This document shows positions 57,197-64,000 of a stretch of 64,000 nucleotides of DNA, one piece after another (positions within the stretch are counted from its first letter, which is position 1; every line of letters starts with the position of its first letter). A model generated the notes under the pieces. It was not told the DNA's origin. It saw only the letters and a list, made by a program, of their open reading frames with translations, and did no database searches. This DNA comes from Sanghuangporus weigelae (Eukaryota; Basidiomycota; Agaricomycetes; Hymenochaetales; Hymenochaetaceae): assembly GCA_033182465.1 (NCBI GenBank), contig CP137318.1, forward strand, positions 3,658,001 through 3,722,000, in the 5' to 3' direction. The position numbers and the translations under genes are program-made.

Positions 57197-59701
57197 ATGA
57201 CGACAAGACTGACAAGGCTGACAAGGCTGACCAGGTTATGTCGGTAGACCATCTATGATTGATCGGTAACTCGTAATACTACTGGTGATGCACTTTGATC
57301 TTGCTCCTTGATGTAGCTTCGACTGCCTTGATTTTGAAATCCAGCCTGTCCAAGTAAATGGTCAGGACACGACAGTTAGTCAGGCGTCTGTCATGCACTA
57401 CTGCTATCTGAGAACCAGTCCAGTTCAAACTTGGAGACAAGCATCCACTTAAGGGAACAGCCTTGCTTGCGGATCTCTCTGCCTTTACCGATTGCCGGAA
57501 AGACAAGGCTTGAGACAAAGGTACCTATAAAATGGGAAAAGATGCGGTCGCCCTTCAATTTCTCTAAAGAGTTGGTGATACTCTAAGTGGCACTTCGCAA
57601 TAATTGAAACATCTGTCAGCAGACAAACCCAGGGAAAACAATATCCGTTTCTATTCAGCCAATGCCAACCGATCTACGCTCGATCTCTGGCTCCATTGCA
57701 AGGTGACTACAGATCATCTCTTTTTGGCTGGACTTGACTCAAAGACAATCCACTAGATACACCTTCCGTGAAACTGGTAAGGTCTTGACAACAGCTGGCG
57801 TGCGTCGCACCTTTGTTCACCTTACTTTAGACATACAACGCGAGAGTTTCTGCTAAATTTCCAGTACTGATGTCGGCAATTAGGGTTCCGCCGCCTACTG
57901 GTCCTGTGCACGGAGCAAAGACTCTAGGGAGAGATCTAGTTACATATGAGTACAAATAGGTAATCCCCTCTTTCTCATTTTTATATACGAAACTGACAGT
58001 TCTCTTTTTCTCAACTGTTGCTTGAAAGTCGATACCGATACCGACCTATCTCATTGCGATTGCAAGTGGTAACGTCTGCTATAAGCCTTTCCCAAGCGTA
58101 GAAGACAAAGAATGGCCTTGTGGAATTTGGGCCGAGCCTGAACTAATTGATGCAGGATACGGGGAGATTCCTAGCAGCTGAAGAGTCCGTCGTAATGCCA
58201 TACAAGCTCGGAGTATACGATCTCCTTGTTCTTCCGCCATCATTCCCATATGGTGGCATGGTGAGTATAAGTATGAGGATTTTGATTTGTCTGCCTTCAG
58301 TAACGTTTGTTCAGGAAAATGCTTGCCTGACCTTCCTTACTCTAAGTAAGCCCTGTCTACACATAAGAGTCTGTAAGCTGATTGAGCGCCAGCGCTTCTG
58401 GCGGGAGATCGAACGTTGGTGGATGTGGTTGTCCACGAACTCACATATTCTTGGTTTGGAAATGGTGTCACGTAAGGTTTCCGTTGTAGACGCGTTGAGG
58501 TGTAGCTCAGGTATCCCCAAAGACATACCAATGCCTCTCATTTCTGGCTCAACGAAGGGGGACTGAGCGCCTCTTTCAACAGGTGCCCCATTCTCCATTC
58601 CAACGCGAGTTCTCCTACGTGATCGGGTACAAAGGCCTCCTGAGGGCCCTCGGGGAGTTCATGTCAAGACCCAGATATCAACGTTTGATTATAGATTTTG
58701 GGTATGGAGAGAATCCCGATGATGCGTACAGCAGGGTGCCGTACGAGAAGGGAGCGAATCTTCTACTACATTTGGGTTATGTCGACCGCCATACATCAAG
58801 AATGAATGCTGACATTGAAAGCTAGAAAGAATGCTCGGTGGACTCGGTGGTTTTCTACCTTATGTCAGAAACTATGTCAACACCTTTATGGGTGGGAGCA
58901 TCGACACCGACATTTGGAAGAATCACCTGTATGAATACTGGGCTAGGTACGGTAGTAAGAAAGTGGAAGTGCTGGATAGTATAGACTGAAACTTAAGATC
59001 CCTCTTGATCAATGCATCTCACGAGCATCGCCTTTCATGATGCAAATAGTTTTGGTTTTACGGCGAGGGAGTGCGGCTGCCAGTTGATATGGAATACGAT
59101 CTCACACTTGCTCAACAAACATATGAACTAGCTGAACGATGGAACGCATCTCGAGACCAAGTGATTTCAGCACTTGGCTTCCAGGCTAGTGAACTTGTTG
59201 GTTTTGATGCTAATCAGAAAGGTACTGTATGTCGTACGACAAACCAAGCTCTAATATCACCATCTTGAGTTTTCTCGACAGTCGCTTTCCTCGGGCGCCT
59301 TCAGATTTATCCGACCTTTCCCATTACTCGTACATGTTGGTTCCTTATACGGCGTGCGTTCGGAACGACATCGAATGCAGAAATACGCTTCCGATTCTAT
59401 GAGCTGGCATTGCTGGAACCCAATGCCGCGCCGCTAGACGCGAAGATCATAGTGGAAGAGACTGCCAATTGGTTAGTCGGAGAAGACGGAACAGGTTCTG
59501 TAAAGGGAAGAATGAAGTTTTATCGGCCTGCTTTCCGAGCCGTTTACCGCGCAGACCCAGTTACCGCCATAAAAGCATTTCAGGAGCACAAAACCGAATT
59601 TCATCCTATCGCACGCAGATTGATCGAAAAAGTGAGCATTGCTTAACTCATATGAATGCCTGGATTCCAAAACAGCTCTGCAGGATCTTGGCCTTGTCTG
59701 A
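57197..59701 (+). pseudogene. 3' part of the second M1 peptidase copy, decayed
   Basis: Resumes the gene split by the transposon. Recognisable pieces: LDFEIQPVQVNG, VQFKLGDKHPLKGTAL, KDAVALQFL, LLVLPPSFPYGGM, the catalytic segment, YQRLIIDFGYGENPDDAYSR, FGGSIDT-type and VRLPVDMEYDLTLAQQTYEL, and LIEK spliced to DLGLV with a stop at 59701. Decay is clear: the zinc site reads HELTYS, so the second zinc His is Tyr; a stop follows LQFL near 57567; and the Trp of the DNIDWN-like segment is a stop near 58989. Introns of the parent are kept. A 9 bp repeat (ctgacaagg) lies just past the transposon. Confidence 0.88.
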
Positions 59702-59829
59702 GTGCTCTCTGTTCATGGCGCAAACTGTAACCAAATAAATTGAAATGCGGAGGATATCAAGCTGTATCTATGGTCTGTGTGGTCACATAATCAGAGTGCG
59801 CGGGAGGCAAAACCTAAAATTCGATTCCA

Positions 59830-61210
59830 TCATTTGAAATCACCCCACAAGTCGCCGAAAACGTCGTCTTTCTTTTGTGTGGTAGACAAGGGTGCGGTCG
59901 AACTCCCAAGCGTTGAACCAAGAACATCATTCGATCCACCAGCTGCCCGTGTTCCGAGGCCGCTGGCCGCACCCCATACATTTTGAGTCTCAAAAATGCT
60001 TTGTATGCTCGTCTGCTGTGCAAGCACCGGTGACGTTGTCCCAGGACTCTGGAATCCGCCCCACACATTCGGCTGGGCAGGCGGTGCGTTGGGTGTCCAG
60101 CCTGATTGTGCACCCCACATTGCAACTCCAGATGAACCTATCATAGAGATTGATTGTGGTTGGACTTGCGATGGCGGCTGTGTTGGTCCCGACTGTCCAA
60201 AATCTGCAGTCGGAGGGCCAGGCACAGAAGCAGTGTTTGGCGATGATGCGGAAAAGAGCGAGAGGATGTCGTTCTTGACGTCCTTCTTCGGTGCAGGAGG
60301 TTGTTGTGCGGTAGGTGTTGGAGCATGAAAATCGAGAGAGAAAAGATCATTCGGTAATTCGGAAGCGGAATTCTGAGCCTTTGATGCAGCAGGATTGGTA
60401 GCCACAGTAGCCTGTCCCTGCTGAGGTGCTGGCGCACGGCTCGCAACGGTAGCAGAAAGCAGACGATGAGGTTGAGGCTGTTGAGAGGTAACCAGGGGCG
60501 GAGAAGTAGGCGGCAGCGAAGACACTTCAGGAATATGAACGGGAGCTGGAGGGTCTGAAGCGTCGGAAGTTGCTGGGATATCTTCAAGGACGGATGGATC
60601 TGAAGGCGGCGGACCCTCTCGTGCCCACCTTCTGGATTCGTATTTTGACCGGATAAACGAGTCTAACTTGCTGTACCCAGGCTGAGGAACTCGGCTACAC
60701 GGCAACTCAAAGATTATGCTTACTGTTCTGGCGGCACATGCCCAGGACGTAGATGGGCTTCCCAGTAAAGGTTTGCGCGATGATTGCCCCATTTCTGGAT
60801 AGACTGTTCAAAGGATCATTTGTATCTTCATAATTAGCGGCCGTGTATATTGACTTGCCTCCATCTGCTCTGAAGTCCAGGTATCAAGATCTACGGATTT
60901 AACTTTGCTGATGTGTGTGCCCATGCTCCGATGAACACCTGAGCAGCGAATGCAAATGAATACACCGCTACAACTCCAGGGTCAGGCTTGAAGATTCAGG
61001 TATTCTCGTCGTCAAGCTCAGACTCACATATTCCATGAGGCCCAACGGGCGTCTGCATACCATTGTCGTGTCAGAATATCGACGTGCGCATGCTGCTTAC
61101 CACACACCTTGTCTTTTGCAGTCTGCGCAGGTCTTGTTTTCTGGACGCTTAACCAGTTCTCGCAGGATACGAGAGTGCTTTTCTGTTGTAGCCTTGTCTT
61201 GTTTGTACAT
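59830..61210 (-). CDS. ArfGAP protein (Age2/SMAP type)
   Basis: GTPase-activating protein for Arf in vesicle traffic. Exon 1 starts [20 protein letters not shown] and holds CADC; after two introns comes [20 protein letters not shown]. Spliced, this gives the exact CX2CX16CX2C zinc finger with the Arg finger (CIRCSGVHR). [15 protein letters not shown] follows. After another intron region the last exon has [20 protein letters not shown], which ends the domain. The tail is Pro/Gln/Ser-rich with NVWGGF and NVWGAA repeats, ending [12 protein letters not shown]; such aromatic and acidic motifs often bind clathrin adaptors. Some middle exons (60780-60870) were not fully resolved. It shares a 154 bp promoter with GET2. 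Confidence 0.85.
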
Positions 61211-61364
61211 GTCTGAAATCTATCGTCGAGCAAGATACAGGCCGATAATTTCAAGTTGTGACTGGTGGTGAGGAGAATCAAGAAAGTCAAGGCCACGTGA
61301 CAGGAATCCGAGTCTCAAGCTTGTTTCCTCCTAGTACGTAGTGAACGAACAGTCAACTCAAAAA
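61211..61364. promoter_or_regulatory. Shared promoter of the ArfGAP and GET2 genes
   Basis: Only 154 bp between divergent start codons, with CACGTG at 61294-61299 (GCCACGTGAC). This is close to the Cbf1 site consensus; use is inference. Confidence 0.5.
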
Positions 61365-62464
61365 ATGTCGTCGGCAGCCGCTAGAGAAGCGCGTAAAAAG
61401 GCAATTTTGAGCAGAGGCGGCGACAGGCTGAGCAAACTCACTACCGCAGCCAGAGGAGAGGATCATCCGGTGTATTCCAATACTGGTGAGCATAACATGT
61501 TTTTGATTTCTATCAAATGGAAGGAAAGAAAATAGCAGACATCTCATCTCGCAATGCTCCTACTACCGAGACGTTTGTTGGCGAAGAAAGCATAATGCCC
61601 ACTCCTCCAGTACGAGCCAGTCCAACACCCGAGCCGCCTCGTGCAGTCAAACCTGCTAGCTCGAATCAGCCATCTCCTTGGACCAACGAACACCAGCAGG
61701 AGCTTCTGCGTGCACTTATGTCTGCTCCAGACACAAATCGAACGACGTCTGGGACCTTAAATCCATTCGATACAAACAATGCACCTTCTGAATTGGGAGC
61801 TGGAGACGATCCGATGTCTGCAATGTTGAGCGCGCTTTCTCAAATGTCTGGCGGTCCTGGCCAAGCGGCTCCTGAGGTCACAGAGGCTGTCCCTCGTTCA
61901 TTATTCTCGAAGCTGCGCCCTCTACTTCACCTACTTGCTTCATGGACATTACTTGCATTCTTTGCGTTTGTTATGGAGCCGCAAGCTCACGAAGCCGCTT
62001 CGGGTTCATTTGCGTCAAGTACGTGGAATAGATGGTCAGAGCTGGCCAAACGCAGTGCTAAACAGCCTTTTGGCGTTCAACCTATTGTATGTCTATCAAT
62101 GTGACAAAGTTGACGATGATCGACTCAAAAACGAAAAACGGACAATAGCCGTTCTTCTGGGCCTTTGTTACCTTGCAGCTCGTGTTGCACTCAATACAGA
62201 TCTTCACAAAATCAGTAAGCGCTTTTAGCGCCTTAGTTCATGTTTGTCTGACTTAAAAAACGGTCTGATGTTCAGGATCCAATCCATCCTCCAACACTGC
62301 TCGCGATGGCGCTTCCGTCTCTGCCGCCAGCATGGCGGACATTAACTACAAACTTACTCGTCTACGCCAGGATGCTGGGAATGCTGCTTGATGACATTGC
62401 AGGCTTGGTCGTGGGCATAGGTATTCTGATTTGGATTTCAGCGTGGTCCACCAGTGGACAATAG
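61365..62464 (+). CDS. GET2: GET complex subunit GET2 (tail-anchored protein receptor)
   Basis: Three or four exons. It starts MSSAAAREARKKAILSRGGD; the Arg/Lys-rich helix (ARKKAILSRGGDRLSKL) is the cytosolic hook by which Get2 captures Get3. A Pro/Ser/Asn-rich linker follows, then three membrane segments: LRPLLHLLASWTLLAFFAFV, PFFWAFVTLQLVLHSIQIF and LLDDIAGLVVGIGILIWISA. It ends WSTSGQ at 62464. Introns at about 61486-61537, after QPI near 62085, and at about 62215. About 295 residues, the usual size. GET3, the partner ATPase, is in this window at 9.1-10.6 kb. Sequence identity within the family is low, so the call rests on layout and motifs. Confidence 0.78.
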
Positions 62465-62533
62465 TCGTGTAGTGTGATGTTCCCAATCCAACTGTTCTGA
62501 TTTTCCAATGTATTCACAAGTTCGTATGAATAT

Positions 62534-63112
62534 TTAAGGTAAGGCAGCGGCAATCCCCTCCTTCGGTGTTGAATGGAGCTGGGTGGAAGGGATGTCTGGT
62601 TCCTGTCCGGCAGTGCGACGTTCTGCTACATATGCCTGCCATCGGTCGCCGCCGGCGCGAACCATGAGCTCCTCGAAAATTGAAGTTGACCATTTATCCG
62701 ATATATCCATAGTGGTCTGCGAGCCATTTTCTGCGCGAATACTGCTCTAGAGTTGACTGCAAGTGTAAAAATAATCCACGTACTGAACTCAAGCAGCATC
62801 TCCGCCCTCCAAGTGTCTCCTACTGACCGCGGTATTTTGTCGATCTGAATCTGCATGCCGGGATTTGCATATCGTATACGTGGCAAGTCCTCCTTGATAA
62901 AATGCCTTGGACAGGAGTTTTGGTTAGGTATTTCTTCCAACCAAACAAAGAAACGTGTCCGTTACTTACCTCGCTCCAAAATGGTCGTTACGAACTGCGA
63001 ACGTGAGCTTTAACGTCTTGACGGAAGGGAGAACTGGTTTTGGGTGTCGATTAAGATTTTTGAGGATTTGAGAGAGACGCGATGGTCCGAGAAGAGCCTT
63101 GGCTCGGGGCAT
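62534..63112 (-). CDS. Mitochondrial ribosomal protein, L51/S25/CI-B8 family
   Basis: Three exons. It starts MPRAKALLGPSRLSQILKNL, then LKLTFAVRNDHFGAR joined across an intron to HFIKEDLPRIRYANPGMQI. A further intron leads to ENGSQTTMDISDKWSTSIFE and the end STPKEGIAAALP. The pattern, a basic N-terminus, GAR+F, LP.I+Y.NP and a final strand-helix (DISDKWSTSIFEEL), is that of the thioredoxin-like L51/S25/CI-B8 domain found in mS25 and fungal Mrp49 (mL61). About 150 residues. Convergent with GET2 (69 bp between stops) and head to head with VPS72. Confidence 0.75.
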
Positions 63113-63266
63113 CCTTCAAGGTACTTGAGTAAGTTTGTGGTTGATTGAACGGTGAACGGAGAAAGAAAGATACCGGCACGTGATCTGAACTTGCCTAAAA
63201 TTCTGTCGAACAACACCCGGGCCTCTGCATTTGACCATCCCCTGCCTGGAACAACTCGCAACAAAA
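63113..63266. promoter_or_regulatory. Shared promoter of the mitoribosomal gene and VPS72
   Basis: 154 bp between divergent starts, with a CACGTG box at 63177-63182 (GGCACGTGATC). Confidence 0.5.
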
Positions 63267-64000
63267 ATGGCCGATGAGGATCCTCTCGTACTGAGGCGCT
63301 CAAGGCGCAGTACTGCCGGTAACAGGTACCATCTCTCTTCACTCTGTCGTTCATTCGTTTCTGCTTACTTGGGATCTGCTCAGGATGGAAGCTGCTCTAG
63401 CCGAGATGGCGGCTCTACACCCTGAGCAGGAAATGGAGGCGGATGACGATAAGGACTTCCTCGTTCCAGCTGGTGAATTATACTTGGACAATCTGGCAGA
63501 CACAATTTTCTGATATTCGCATCCCCAGATGAAGAGGAAGTTTTCGACTCCGATTTTCAAAGTACGGATGAAGAAGCAGATCAGGGGGACGAATTTGCAG
63601 CGGAAAGAGAATTTGCCGCAGAGGAGAAACAGGCACGTAAGGTATGTATGTTCTTTTCAAGATATTTCGCGGCACCGACTTATAGCTCTTCTGTTTAGTC
63701 CTCCCGTCGTCAGAGTCTTAGAACTACAGAGGCTCGTTCGATCGCGATACAGCCATCATCGAAGATTTCAGCGGTCGTACCTCCGCCTCAGAGACGCAGA
63801 AAATGGCGAAAAATGGACGCCGGGCAGCTTCGTGATTCTGGTACCAGAATATCGCTCAGAGAGAGAGGCAAGGCTGTGGTAAAGCGCAAAAGTCAAAGGA
63901 AAAGCACGGTCCTTAGTTCTCAGATACTGCACTTGCGTCTCAAAGATGCGGAGGAGCGGAGAGCTGCCGTACCAAAACGCTCGAAAGAAGCGTTAGTGAG
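63267..64000 (+). CDS. VPS72: Vps72/Swc2 (YL1 nuclear protein), partial
   Basis: Starts MADEDPLVLRRSRRSTAGNR (exon 1, 63267-63325) and is spliced at 63384 into MEAALAEMAALHPEQEM. A further exon carries the acidic histone-chaperone stretch FDSDFQSTDEEADQGDEFAA, then a basic part (SSRRQSLRTTEARS, VKRKSQRKSTVL). This is the YL1 N-terminal domain that holds H2A.Z-H2B in the SWR1 complex. The gene runs off the right edge, so the C-terminal YL1 part is not seen. Confidence 0.85.

Noticed and set aside
43590-57197. A 3 bp target duplication TTA/TAA for the large element
   Set aside because: The triplets on the two sides are inverted, not direct, copies. TA is the direct duplication that fits.

Overview
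The window looks like nuclear DNA of a filamentous basidiomycete, probably an Agaricomycete. Genes are dense, lie on both strands, and are cut by many 50-70 bp GT...AG introns. The protein set (Yap1/Pap1-type bZIP, Snf2/Sth1 remodeler, Ku80, Dbf2/Sid2 kinase, Rpa12, Ost5, Yop1, Get2, Get3, Vps72) is that of fungal housekeeping DNA. I could not place it to species. No tRNA, rRNA or CRISPR array was seen.

Layout, 0-40 kb: a PHD-finger protein; a 3 kb gene-free stretch; an oxidative-stress bZIP factor; GET3 and SRP68 head to head; a Snf2/Sth1-type remodeler head to head with Ku80; a rhodanese + tyrosine phosphatase protein head to head with the DEAD-box helicase Dbp3; a helical protein that resembles the meiotic double-strand-break factor Mei4/Rec24; a Dbf2/Sid2-like kinase; an UNC93-like transporter; Yop1 and Ost5 head to head; Rpa12, split into small exons; and an unrecognised coiled-coil-like protein.

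Layout, 40-60 kb: an intact leukotriene-A4-hydrolase/aminopeptidase (M1) gene is followed by a tandem second copy that is dead. That copy is split by a 13.6 kb DNA transposon (43593-57194). The transposon has TA flanks, about 1.1 kb inverted repeats, a Tc1-like DD34E transposase, a gene with an AT-hook-like motif, and two related coiled-coil genes that run outward so that their last codons lie inside the inverted repeats. Two further insertions of 1.6 and 1.8 kb, which look like solo LTR fossils, have landed in its left half. This composite element is the most unusual thing in the window.

Layout, 60-64 kb: an ArfGAP (Age2/SMAP type) head to head with GET2, a mitochondrial ribosomal protein of the L51/S25 family, and the start of Vps72/Swc2, which runs off the right edge.

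Themes: several genes serve the ER (GET3 and GET2 in tail-anchored protein insertion, SRP68 in co-translational targeting, OST5 in N-glycosylation, YOP1 in ER shaping). Others serve chromatin and DNA repair (PHD protein, Snf2/Sth1, Ku80, Vps72). Short shared promoters between divergent genes are common, and several upstream regions carry a CACGTG box.
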